A stretch of DNA of 40,695 bases from Betaproteobacteria bacterium (GTDB taxonomy: Bacteria > Pseudomonadota > Gammaproteobacteria > Burkholderiales > Burkholderiaceae_C): the NCBI GenBank assembly GCA_009921265.1, contig RFYV01000025.1:1-40695 (forward strand). The letters are read 5' to 3'. Shown piece after piece: positions 29,258 through 37,350 of the stretch. Made by a program: the position numbers and the translations under genes. Position 1 is the stretch's first letter. The number at the start of each line of letters is the position of its first letter. A model generated the notes under the pieces. The model was not told the DNA's origin, did not search any database, and saw only the letters and a program-made list of their open reading frames with translations.

Positions 29258-29809
29258 ATGAACACGACCATATTCAGAACGATGGGTGATGAGTGGATGA
29301 TGTTGGGTGCGACACTAAGACAAGGAGGCTATTTCAACTTCGCTGGAGTGTGGGGAACTGTAACAAAAGTAAAAAGAGATATGATTGCGAGTTTCGAAGA
29401 CGAGACTAGTGAGGGTGGGACGAACTACTACTACGTTGAAGACAAAGGCAAGAATTGGCCTTTATTCTTGCGTTTTGAGCCTCTCTTAACACCTTTTGAA
29501 CTGTGGGACTCTAACGATGCGAGAGAAGGAACTATCGAGCAGGAGAGGAAGCTTTACAATGCTGGTATGCTATACGCATCATATTCTGATAAGATCACAG
29601 CCCTTGGCGACCTTAAGGAAGTAATTATATCAGAGATAGACCAAAGCACTCAGTTCCCACCCCACTTTAACTCACCAACCTACCTATATGGGAGCCTAGT
29701 ACTAGCACTCCCTGCACCCCTAAGCGTTCAGACACTCTTCAAGAAAACATTCCTAGATACCCTAGAAATGCTCGACGATGCCCCACGATTCACCCTAGGA
29801 GACAAGTAA
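29258..29809 (+). CDS. Unknown protein, 183 residues
   Basis: Starts MNTTIFRTMGDEWMML. The N-terminal half is beta-type (FAGVWGTVTKVKRDMIASFED), the C-terminal half helical with Pro-rich turns. No membrane segment or enzyme motif. The stop shares a base with the next ATG (TAATGG). No family recognised. Confidence 0.55.
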   Translation: MNTTIFRTMGDEWMMLGATLRQGGYFNFAGVWGTVTKVKRDMIASFEDETSEGGTNYYYVEDKGKNWPLFLRFEPLLTPFELWDSNDAREGTIEQERKLYNAGMLYASYSDKITALGDLKEVIISEIDQSTQFPPHFNSPTYLYGSLVLALPAPLSVQTLFKKTFLDTLEMLDDAPRFTLGDK

Positions 29810-30285
29810 TGGACAATATACGTAGCCCCTCTGACACCCCACTAAGGCACGCCCTAGCCCTAGCACTAGAACGCATCAATGCACTAGAGCAAAAGACCCA
29901 AGAACTAACTACTAAGCTCTATCTACTTACCCTAGCTAACCCACTTAAGACCACAGAGATAAGGGGCACTTTATTTGATAGCCTAGAAAAGCAAGGGGGG
30001 GTATACCTAGAAACAAACTTCAACCCTATTCAGTTGGAGCAATTAAGATCAACCCAAAGGGACGCACCCCTAGTAGAGCTTAGAAGAAAAGTTATAAGAT
30101 CATTATATTCCCAAGGGATAAACAAGAACGCTATAGCACGCCTACTCAATAAGTGTTACAAGACAATAGATTATAACTTAGCAATGTCTTGTCCCTTAAG
30201 GAAGGCAAAGACTAAGCAGTTTGTATTAAGACGTGATGCACTAGATAAGAAGATAGCCAAGAGGCGACAAGCAGTTATAGTGTAG
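29809..30285 (+). CDS. Coiled-coil protein with HTH-like segment
   Basis: A 158-residue protein: an N-terminal coiled coil (ALALALERINALEQKTQELT) and a basic C-terminus with RSLYSQGINKNAIARLLNKC, a helix-turn-helix pattern like DnaA or transposase DNA-binding units. Leucine is encoded mostly by CTA here. Lying just before the terminase block, it may regulate late genes; this is inference. Confidence 0.55.
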   Translation: MDNIRSPSDTPLRHALALALERINALEQKTQELTTKLYLLTLANPLKTTEIRGTLFDSLEKQGGVYLETNFNPIQLEQLRSTQRDAPLVELRRKVIRSLYSQGINKNAIARLLNKCYKTIDYNLAMSCPLRKAKTKQFVLRRDALDKKIAKRRQAVIV

Positions 30286-30301
30286 AGATCAAGATAAGGA
30301 T

Positions 30302-30409
30302 ATGAGCATAGCATTTCAAAATAAAAAAGGGGTAGATAACTTTTACAAACATAAAGGACAGCAGGGTGGCGAAGCCGCGATAAGAGTCTTAACGTGTAGT
30401 GTTTTATAG
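30302..30409 (+). CDS. Unknown short basic peptide
   Basis: A 35-residue protein (MSIAFQNKKGVDNFYKHKGQ) with AAGGAT just before the ATG. It lies in the 140-bp space before the small terminase gene; nothing else is seen there apart from the AAGGG leader of the next gene. Real expression is uncertain. Confidence 0.35.
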   Translation: MSIAFQNKKGVDNFYKHKGQQGGEAAIRVLTCSVL

Positions 30410-30425
30410 ATAAGGGTTTACACTT

Positions 30426-31142
30426 ATGTCTAATCCAGATGGTAAAGTCAGCATAATCAAGATTGCTGAGGCTTGGGGTTGCACTCGCCAGTACGTAAAC
30501 AAGTTGAGGATGAAGGGGATGCCTACTGACTCAATCGAAATAGCTACTGAGTGGATGGAGGCTCACAGGATAAAGCCCCCAATCAAAATTGGATTGGAAG
30601 GGTACAACGACGACGTTGAGAAAAGTCTTCCCGAAGATACGCAGGCTGAGGCGAGCGACCTAATGAGAGACGATATCTATGGTTGCCTAGCTAGATCAAA
30701 GCAAAGCGAGAAAGTCGCTTATGCCATCCTTCACCAAGCCCAAGTAAATCGAGACCACGCCAGACTTCCGAACCTAGTGAAAGCCCACAAGGAAAGCGTA
30801 ATGGGAAGGCTAACTGCGGAAACTCGAGTCGAGCAGTTGCAGAGGAGTACTGGTCAGACGATTGGGACTGACTTAGCCAAAAACATAATGTCCCGCTATA
30901 TGAGCACCATCAGAGCTTTGATGGAAGGGTTGCCATCTTCTGTGTGCCGAAGGGCAAATCCCTCTGACCCCGAACTTGCTAAGGAAGCGATGCAGGAAGG
31001 AGTCGATAGGATTATTGCGATCATCCATAAAACTAAGGGAGCGTTCGGCGAAAGGGTTAATGAGTCTTCGCTTGACGAAATCGACAAAACAATCAAGCCT
31101 ACTATAGATGAAAACGGAATACCCACTTCTAAAGAAAATTAA
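30426..31142 (+). CDS. terS: Terminase small subunit-like protein
   Basis: A 238-residue protein with N-terminal HTH (VSIIKIAEAWGCTRQYVNKL, residues about 8-28), a basic middle, long helices (QAQVNRDHARLPNLVKAHKE) that suit oligomerisation, and an acidic end. The Nu1/DUF1441-type plan and place upstream of TerL support DNA recognition in packaging. It overlaps the ParB-like gene by 35 bp. AAGGG lies upstream of the ATG. Confidence 0.65.
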   Translation: MSNPDGKVSIIKIAEAWGCTRQYVNKLRMKGMPTDSIEIATEWMEAHRIKPPIKIGLEGYNDDVEKSLPEDTQAEASDLMRDDIYGCLARSKQSEKVAYAILHQAQVNRDHARLPNLVKAHKESVMGRLTAETRVEQLQRSTGQTIGTDLAKNIMSRYMSTIRALMEGLPSSVCRRANPSDPELAKEAMQEGVDRIIAIIHKTKGAFGERVNESSLDEIDKTIKPTIDENGIPTSKEN

Positions 31143-31755
31143 GATAAGTGAAATCAAGGGGGCTACTTACAATCCTCGTAAGATTACTAACGAGCAACTT
31201 GGGAGACTTACGAAGTCGATATCAGAGCTTGGAGACCTACAACCAATCACGATCAACGCAAGGACTGGAAATACAATTATTGGAGGACATCAAAGGCTTA
31301 AAATATATCAAGCTATGGGAAGGGACTCCATCGAAGCGTGGGTGGTGGACTTGCCCTTGGAAAAGGAAAGAGCAGCGAACCTCGCCCTTAACCATCTCTC
31401 GGGTGAGTTCGACATTCCAGCCCTTAAGGACTTGCTCGATCAAATCGACAATTCCGACTTGGACATCGAAGTAACTGGATTCTCAAATGCGGAGCTTTCT
31501 CGCCTTATGTCACAGACCATCCCGAAGGGGGCACTCGAACTGGACATAGAACAAGCAGGGAAAGGAGAGGTTCCAGACCTAGAGGGAGATTTTACACCTC
31601 CGCCATCAGCAATCAGACTCGTTCCCATATATCTGACAAATGAGGAGCACGACTCTTTTATTGCAAAAGTTAAGAAACTAGGGGAAACGATTGGAACTGA
31701 AACTTCAACTGACACAATTAAGTCTTGTGTCGAGAAATGCTACTCTGAGCTTTAG
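31108..31755 (+). CDS. ParB/Srx-fold nuclease-like protein
   Basis: A 215-residue protein with the ParB N-terminal motifs: IKISEIKGATYNPRKITNEQ, SISELGDLQPITINARTGNTIIGGHQRLK (GGHQR is the signature) and a following ALNHLSGEFD. In phages this domain often lies near terminase and DNA-modification genes and may bind or nick DNA or bind CTP. No HTH is evident after the core, unlike chromosomal ParB. It overlaps TerS; the TET/JBP gene follows after 23 bp. Confidence 0.75.
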   Translation: MKTEYPLLKKIKISEIKGATYNPRKITNEQLGRLTKSISELGDLQPITINARTGNTIIGGHQRLKIYQAMGRDSIEAWVVDLPLEKERAANLALNHLSGEFDIPALKDLLDQIDNSDLDIEVTGFSNAELSRLMSQTIPKGALELDIEQAGKGEVPDLEGDFTPPPSAIRLVPIYLTNEEHDSFIAKVKKLGETIGTETSTDTIKSCVEKCYSEL

Positions 31756-31758
31756 TCT

Positions 31759-31781
31759 TTGACATTTTACTTGGTAGTATG
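31759..31781 (+). promoter_or_regulatory. TTGACA element before the TET/JBP gene
   Basis: TTGACA (31759-31764) lies 14 bp before the ATG at 31779, with no Shine-Dalgarno sequence. It belongs to the same TTGACA-to-ATG pattern as 54, 11153, 12457 and 35027. Confidence 0.3.
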
Positions 31782-32711
31782 GATATCGTGCATATTACGC
31801 AATGCCTAGCAGATGAGGAGGTGGACTGCCTAGCAGGGACTCACCTTCACGAAAACTGCTACGATCATATCATAGACGAGGATACTGATGTCTATAAACC
31901 CAATGGAGAGCTTCTGCTTAAGTTCCGAAAGGGAATCATTCCTCTGTCAATTTGCAAGCAAGCCTACCCATCTCTTAGAACTGGAGCGACAAAAACCTAT
32001 AATCGTGGAACTGCGGGCGGAAACATTAAGAAAGATGTGAAAAGTAATTTTGTCGTAGCAGGGAATCAAACAAAGGGTGGATATCGAGTTAAGAAAGATG
32101 GAACACTAAGCAATGTTTGGGAGAGACCTAAGCCAATTCTAAGTGGTTTGATAGGTTTTACCGATAAAACTTCGAGAATGCCGTATTGCCGTACAACTAG
32201 GTGGACTAACGAAAATCCAGAAAAGTTTGCGTTAGCCCTGCCCCTTATTCAATTTATAAGCAAATCCTTCAAAGAGCTAGTTCCAGAACGATATAAAGCT
32301 CAAAAAGCAAGATGCGACAAAACAATTAAAGATTGGGTAATTCCAAATAGTGTATTCACGACCATAACAGTAAACAAAAACTGGCAGACTGCGGTACATA
32401 AGGACGCTGGAGACCTTGCCGAAGGGTTTGGGTGTATGACTGCGTTCTCCGCTGGAGGCTACAAAGGTTGCAATCTAGTATTCCCGAAATATAGGACTGC
32501 GGTAAATATGCGGACTGGAGATTTAATTTTATGCGATGTCCACGAATGGCACGGAAATACCCCTCTTGTTCCTAAAATCGGAGTTCCCCACGAAAGAATA
32601 AGTTGCGTATTCTATTATAGAGAGAATATGTACAAGTGCGGAACCCTAAAGAAAGAGTTAGACGATGTTAAAAGAAGAAATACTAGAGACGGAACTCCTC
32701 TCTATATCTGA
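31779..32711 (+). CDS. TET/JBP-family 2-oxoglutarate/Fe(II) dioxygenase
   Basis: A 310-residue protein. The C-terminal half has the TET/JBP core: NWQTAVHKDAGDL (His207, Asp209, iron ligands), GCMTAFSAGGYKGCNLVFP, MRTGDLILCDVHEWHGN (His255 or His258 as third ligand) and ERISCVFYY (Arg273 for 2-oxoglutarate). The middle carries the typical TRMPYCRTTRWTNENPEKF-like segment, and residues 1-120 are an extension I do not recognise. Family members oxidise thymine or 5-methylcytosine in DNA. No C5-methyltransferase was found in the window, so the substrate base is open. It is wedged between ParB-like and TerL genes. Confidence 0.8.
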   Translation: MDIVHITQCLADEEVDCLAGTHLHENCYDHIIDEDTDVYKPNGELLLKFRKGIIPLSICKQAYPSLRTGATKTYNRGTAGGNIKKDVKSNFVVAGNQTKGGYRVKKDGTLSNVWERPKPILSGLIGFTDKTSRMPYCRTTRWTNENPEKFALALPLIQFISKSFKELVPERYKAQKARCDKTIKDWVIPNSVFTTITVNKNWQTAVHKDAGDLAEGFGCMTAFSAGGYKGCNLVFPKYRTAVNMRTGDLILCDVHEWHGNTPLVPKIGVPHERISCVFYYRENMYKCGTLKKELDDVKRRNTRDGTPLYI

Positions 32712-33225
32712 TCGTGATAAGGTTGCAGTAGTATGTTGCGGAGAACATAACGGCAAACATTCAGACGCAACCTACATCTTAGCTAAAAATTGCTATTTGA
32801 ATGGATTGTATCCTCATATATTTTTCTTTTCCCCAAATACTTGCCCCTTGCTACTTAATAAGAAGTTTATCACTAAGCAGGGTTTTCCAGTTCTTGTAGG
32901 AGGTAGCACTCCGCAAGCAAATTTTGAGTTAGTGCAACTTCTTGGCAGTTACGGCTCGAGGGCGTGGATGGGCATTGCTCCGCCTATTCCAGAGTCTTAC
33001 TCGGTAACTCGGGAGGGAGTTCTTTATCTTTGGAAACAAAAGCCAGCAAGGGACATCGTTTACAATAATATGCCAATGGAAGATGCCTTAGTAAATTGGG
33101 CTTTTGACTATTTGAAGTTTGCTAAGTTAGTAGTTTGCAAGACGAGCGAGGAGAAAATACTTTACCCGAAAGGAGTTCCTGTTATATCAGAGGGCGAGGC
33201 ACTCAAGGGACAATATATTGAATGA
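32665..33225 (+). CDS. Unknown protein between TET/JBP and TerL
   Basis: A 186-residue protein with alternating strand/helix pattern: KVAVVCCGEHNGKHSDATYILA, LYPHIFFFSPN, GFPVLVGGSTPQANFELVQ, RAWMGIAPPIPE and KLVVCKTSEEK, which could be a Rossmann-like fold. CGEHNG and GGSTPQ may be ligand loops. It overlaps the TET/JBP gene by 47 bp and TerL by 8 bp, so tight coupling suggests a role in base modification or packaging. No family recognised. Confidence 0.6.
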   Translation: MLKEEILETELLSISDRDKVAVVCCGEHNGKHSDATYILAKNCYLNGLYPHIFFFSPNTCPLLLNKKFITKQGFPVLVGGSTPQANFELVQLLGSYGSRAWMGIAPPIPESYSVTREGVLYLWKQKPARDIVYNNMPMEDALVNWAFDYLKFAKLVVCKTSEEKILYPKGVPVISEGEALKGQYIE

Positions 33226-35041
33226 ATTAGACCTAGAGCAGTTTGTGGACAATATCTGGAGTCCACGCCAAGCACTATCAGTTCAGCAATGGGCAGAGGC
33301 TAATCTATATCTTTCGGAAAGGGTATCCTCTTCTGCTGGTGCGTACTCAACTCTTCTTACCCCATATGTTCGGGAGCCTCTCGAAAACTTCAAGGATGAC
33401 CATACACGCACGATGGTTCTTTGCTGGGGAGCACAGACCGCAAAGACGACAACCATTCTAGCGGGACTAGCCTATAGGCTCGACGTTAATCCAGTTCCCG
33501 CAATGTGGGTTATGCCGAACGAGAATCTCGCCAGAAGCTTTTCCGAATATCGTTGGCAACCTATGGTAAGCGATTGCCCTGCTCTAGCAAAACACAAGCC
33601 AGCTAACGCAGATAAGTTCAAGATAATGGAACAACATTTTGATCGTATGTCACTTTGGTTTTTTGGCAGTAACTCACCAGCAAATCTTGCATCACGTAGT
33701 GTAGGACTTTTGATTTGTGATGAAACTGATAAGTTTGCCGAAGCATCATCTAGAGAAGCTGGGGCGATTCAGCTAGCCGAAGCCAGAACAAGGACGTATC
33801 CCTTAAGTCTAACTATTCAAACCTCCACGCCAACGACAGAGTTTGGGTACATATGGCAGGCATTCCTTAGAGGCGACCAGAGGTACTATCACGTTCCTTG
33901 CCCTCATTGCAACGAGTTCCAAGTTCTGACTTGGCCGAACGTGAAATGGGACAAAGAGGCTAAAGGGGAGGATGGCACGTGGGATAACGAGAGAGTGCGA
34001 GCTACGGCTTACTACGAGTGCCCTAAGTGCAAGGGAAGGATAACTGATGGTCAGAAGACAAAGATGCTTAGGTTGGGCAAATGGAAACCAGCAAACCCAA
34101 ACCCTGAGCCAAATGTAAAATCCTACTCCCTATCAGGAATCTATTCCCCTTGGGAGACTTTCGGGAAACTGGCTGTGAAGTTTCTGAACGACAAGAAATC
34201 CTTGGTTGGCTTGCAGGACTTCGTCAATTCAGTACTCGCCCAACCTTGGGTAGAGAATCCCGAAGAAAGCACAGACAAAGTTGAGGGTAGCGGGTATAGG
34301 ATGGGTGAGGTATGGGCAGAAGCCGACAGGCGAATAATCTCGGCGGACATCCAAGAAGCCAAGGGCTTTCATATGTGGGTGGTGGTGCGGGCTTGGAAGT
34401 TGGACGGAACCTCTAGGCTGGAGTGGTGTGGAAGGCTGGAGACGTGGGACGCACTAAGGGTTATGCAGTTGGATTGGAAAGTGGATGATAAAATGGTTTT
34501 TGTGGACAGCGGAGATCAGACCAGAGACGTTTACTATCAAGCTTGTAAGTTTGGGTGGACTTGCTTGCTCGGCTCCGACTCTCACCTTTTCGCACACGTA
34601 ACTCCGACCTCCCGCATCAATCGCCCCTATTCCGCCCTTCAATGGGGCGACCCCTTAAGCGGAACTGGTAGGGTAGCTCAAGCCGAAGGGCTATCCAAAA
34701 AGAGATGTCCAGTTATTCGTTGGTCAAACCCGACCATCAAAGACATCCTTACAGCGTTAAAGAACAAGAGGATGGGTTCTTGGCTTATCCCTTTAGACAC
34801 TCCCGAAGAATGGCACAAACATATCAATAGCGAAATCAAGAAGCCTAAGTACAACCCCATCTCGGGGCGTACTAAACTAGTTTGGCATAGAATACACAAG
34901 GACAATCACTTAAGAGACTGTGAGTGTATGAATCTAGTAGGGGCTATGCTACTTGGTTGTATGCCAGTACCAAATGAAGATTCTTCCGAAATGAAACAAG
35001 TTGGCGATGAATATAAATCGCAAGAGTTGACAGAAGCGTAA
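33218..35041 (+). CDS. terL: Terminase large subunit (GpA type)
   Basis: A 607-residue protein of lambda GpA type. It has the ATPase Walker A GAQTAKTT (residues 71-78) and Walker B LLICDET (164-170), a CPHC/CPKC zinc pair near 230-275, and a nuclease half with acidic ADIQEA (about 370) and VDSGD (about 430). It translocates and cuts concatemeric DNA. TTG at 33218 is the only start before the conserved N-terminus; it overlaps the previous stop. The length is typical. Confidence 0.85.
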   Translation: MNELDLEQFVDNIWSPRQALSVQQWAEANLYLSERVSSSAGAYSTLLTPYVREPLENFKDDHTRTMVLCWGAQTAKTTTILAGLAYRLDVNPVPAMWVMPNENLARSFSEYRWQPMVSDCPALAKHKPANADKFKIMEQHFDRMSLWFFGSNSPANLASRSVGLLICDETDKFAEASSREAGAIQLAEARTRTYPLSLTIQTSTPTTEFGYIWQAFLRGDQRYYHVPCPHCNEFQVLTWPNVKWDKEAKGEDGTWDNERVRATAYYECPKCKGRITDGQKTKMLRLGKWKPANPNPEPNVKSYSLSGIYSPWETFGKLAVKFLNDKKSLVGLQDFVNSVLAQPWVENPEESTDKVEGSGYRMGEVWAEADRRIISADIQEAKGFHMWVVVRAWKLDGTSRLEWCGRLETWDALRVMQLDWKVDDKMVFVDSGDQTRDVYYQACKFGWTCLLGSDSHLFAHVTPTSRINRPYSALQWGDPLSGTGRVAQAEGLSKKRCPVIRWSNPTIKDILTALKNKRMGSWLIPLDTPEEWHKHINSEIKKPKYNPISGRTKLVWHRIHKDNHLRDCECMNLVGAMLLGCMPVPNEDSSEMKQVGDEYKSQELTEA

Positions 35042-35046
35042 TCGGT

Positions 35047-35307
35047 ATGGCTAGCGTTCAAGGCGTATTTTTCGGGCTAACCGCAGGCCAAATCACCACG
35101 ATTCGGGACAATGCGTTGTCCGCAGTCAATGCAATTTTGACAACTGGTTCTTCGTATTCTATTGGAGGAAGGCAACTTACAAGGGCGAACCTAAACGAGC
35201 TTGAGATGACCATTCTTGAGGCGACCTCAGCCTTAAATCGACTTGCAGGGGCAGGGACTAGGATAACTAGAGTCTATGCTGATTATTCTCGGGGCGGAAG
35301 ATTCTAG
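35047..35307 (+). CDS. Head-tail connector, gpW-like
   Basis: An 86-residue helical protein between large terminase and portal, exactly where lambda gpW lies. It has LTAGQITTIRDNALSAVNAIL, a conserved-type GGRQLTRANLNELE and a basic, Gly-rich end (YADYSRGGRF). gpW-type proteins seal the portal after packaging. ATG without a Shine-Dalgarno sequence, after a TTGACA that falls inside the TerL end. Confidence 0.65.
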   Translation: MASVQGVFFGLTAGQITTIRDNALSAVNAILTTGSSYSIGGRQLTRANLNELEMTILEATSALNRLAGAGTRITRVYADYSRGGRF

Positions 35308-35344
35308 TTGATATAAAATACTATACGTATAATCCTTGCATATG
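35308..35344 (+). promoter_or_regulatory. Candidate promoter before the portal gene
   Basis: TTGATA (35308-35313) and a perfect TATAAT (35328-35333), 14 bp apart; the ATG is at 35342. The TTCTAGTTGATA start and the 28-bp distance from TTGATA to ATG are the same as at 8863. The 14-bp spacing is short for sigma-70. Confidence 0.4.
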
Positions 35345-37345
35345 CCCAACCTGAACTTCATAGAGAAAATTGTATCCTCGGTAAATCCCGCCTTTGGAAT
35401 CAAACGTTTAGCAGACAAATGTAAGTTAGTGGAGTTCAACAGATTTGCTGGTGCGTATACCCTTACAGATCGTGCACCATCCAGAATACTAAGTGGCGGA
35501 GAGGGATTCTCTTCAACGTTCGAACGCATTCAGTTGATACGTGCGGCACGTGACCTAGAGGACAACAATTCAATCATTCGTAGCATCCTTTTGAAGTTCA
35601 GTCAGTATGCCCTCGGGCAGTTTCGCTACTCTAGTAGGACTGGAAATAACCAGATAGATGACGCTTACGAAAAGTATTGGGAGAACTGGTGCAAGAAAGC
35701 TGACTACTTAGGACGACACAATTTCCACGCCTTGTCACACCTTGCCCTCCGCTCTGTGCTTAGAGATGGAGATGTTGGGTTCGTAATTACCAGACAAGAG
35801 ACCTCGAATGGAATCGCAGACCCAAATAGCCCTTTAGCACTACAAAGCGTAGAGGCAGATCGTATTGGTGGGAACATAGATGTGCCGACAGCTAACCAAG
35901 AATATATCGGGGGAGTTTGCTTTGACCCAAACGGAAAGACAACTGGATACAAAGTTTATCGTCGAACACAAGGTAACTCTTATACCGACCCGCAGATAGT
36001 TCCCGCTCAGTCTTTCCTTCTAATCTATGACCCTTTGAGGCTCGACGAAGTGCGTGGACGTAGCCATCTAGCATCAATCATTAATCAATGTAAGGACTTG
36101 CAGGAGACGCTCGACGCAGAGCAAATGGCAGTCAAGAACGCGGCGATGCGGATTATGACCATCGCCAACTCCAGCGGACAAGCAGACGACCCATCCTCAT
36201 ATTTTAACCAAGCCAACACAGACGCATACGGCAACCTAACGAATCTCGAGACGATGCAGAAGTCGCAGATCAACTACTTGCCCTCGGGTAGCGAAATGAA
36301 AATGTTCGAAAGTAATCGCCCCTCATCGGCTTTCCAAGGTTATGTGGACTTAATGGTTCACTTGATTGCCTTAGCATTCAACCTCCCATTCGGTTTTTGC
36401 TACGACCTTTCTAAGCTCGGCGGCCCAACCGTGAGGCTGGAAATGTCCCTCGCTTCCCGAACCTTCAAACGTTGGCAGTCAATTATGGAAGATAGATTTT
36501 TTGACAGGGTTAAGAACTTGGTGCTCGCAGACGGAATGAGCAAAGGGGAAATCCCTCCAAGTGCTAACTATAGAAATGGCAAATGGATATATCCCGCCGA
36601 CCCAACCATAGACGTAGGGCGTGACTCACAGAGTGCCATCGCTGAGTTCAAAGCTGGACTCCGAACAATGACTGAAATTTACGGAAGCAAAGGAGAAGAC
36701 TATGAGGAATCTATCAGACAAAGAGCCAAGGAAGTTCGCATTGCAACCGACCTTGCTCAAGAAATGGAAATCCCTATCGAAAGTATTTCAGACTCTTTTA
36801 AGCCCTCTGAGCCGACAGCTCCGCCCCAAGCCCCATTGCCCTCCGTGGCGGAGGCCAAATTGCCAGACGTGCCTAACACAAATGATGAATCGGAAGTAGA
36901 CGACAAAGAAGAAGACACCGAAGAGGAAGTTCCAACCAGAGCAAGGCGAACACCGAAGGCTATCACGACTAGAGAAGCTGAGATGATCTTGGACGCTATC
37001 GAGATGCAGGCACTTGGTGATATAGATTTATCTCCCAACGCTGGAATGATTGAAGCCGCAAAGTCAGCACTACGAGTGCGTGCGACGAAACCAGCTAGCC
37101 AGCGGGGAATGACACAAGTTGGCGTTGCTAGGGCAAGAGACATAATCAATGCCAAGAGATTATCCCCTAGAAGCTGGAGGCGTATGAAGAATTTCTTTAC
37201 TCGTCACGAAGTCGATAAGCAGGGAAGCAGTTGGGATGAGAAGGGTAAGGGGTGGCAAGCTTGGAACGGATGGGGTGGAGACGCAGGGTTCGCCAGATCA
37301 AAGGTTGTCGTAGATCAACTAAACAAAGCCAGAGAAGGAAAATAA
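35342..37345 (+). CDS. Portal protein with C-terminal extension
   Basis: A 667-residue protein. Residues about 1-490 follow the lambda gpB-type portal family, including FERIQLIRAARDLEDNNSII, an FDPNGKTTGYKVYRR segment and a LPFGFCYDLSKLGG. Residues about 490-545 are Pro- and acidic-rich; the last 100 form a separate basic module (TQVGVARARDIINAKRLS, RRMKNFFTRHEVDK, WNGWGGDAGFA) known from other phage head proteins. ATG 35342 is used; a TTG at 35336 is also in frame. Confidence 0.8.
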   Translation: MPNLNFIEKIVSSVNPAFGIKRLADKCKLVEFNRFAGAYTLTDRAPSRILSGGEGFSSTFERIQLIRAARDLEDNNSIIRSILLKFSQYALGQFRYSSRTGNNQIDDAYEKYWENWCKKADYLGRHNFHALSHLALRSVLRDGDVGFVITRQETSNGIADPNSPLALQSVEADRIGGNIDVPTANQEYIGGVCFDPNGKTTGYKVYRRTQGNSYTDPQIVPAQSFLLIYDPLRLDEVRGRSHLASIINQCKDLQETLDAEQMAVKNAAMRIMTIANSSGQADDPSSYFNQANTDAYGNLTNLETMQKSQINYLPSGSEMKMFESNRPSSAFQGYVDLMVHLIALAFNLPFGFCYDLSKLGGPTVRLEMSLASRTFKRWQSIMEDRFFDRVKNLVLADGMSKGEIPPSANYRNGKWIYPADPTIDVGRDSQSAIAEFKAGLRTMTEIYGSKGEDYEESIRQRAKEVRIATDLAQEMEIPIESISDSFKPSEPTAPPQAPLPSVAEAKLPDVPNTNDESEVDDKEEDTEEEVPTRARRTPKAITTREAEMILDAIEMQALGDIDLSPNAGMIEAAKSALRVRATKPASQRGMTQVGVARARDIINAKRLSPRSWRRMKNFFTRHEVDKQGSSWDEKGKGWQAWNGWGGDAGFARSKVVVDQLNKAREGK

Positions 37346-37350
37346 CTTAG

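Noticed and set aside
29809-30285. CTA-rich leucine usage as a sign of foreign origin
   Set aside because: CTA is frequent in many genes of the window, so this stretch is only a mild extreme.
31148-31474. 108-residue alternative + frame over the ParB-like gene
   Set aside because: ParB motifs are in the other frame; this one is Trp/Ser/Arg-rich with no family signal.
36757-37155. 132-residue minus-strand frame in the portal gene
   Set aside because: It is an antisense shadow of the acidic linker and basic module; no motif or ribosome binding site.
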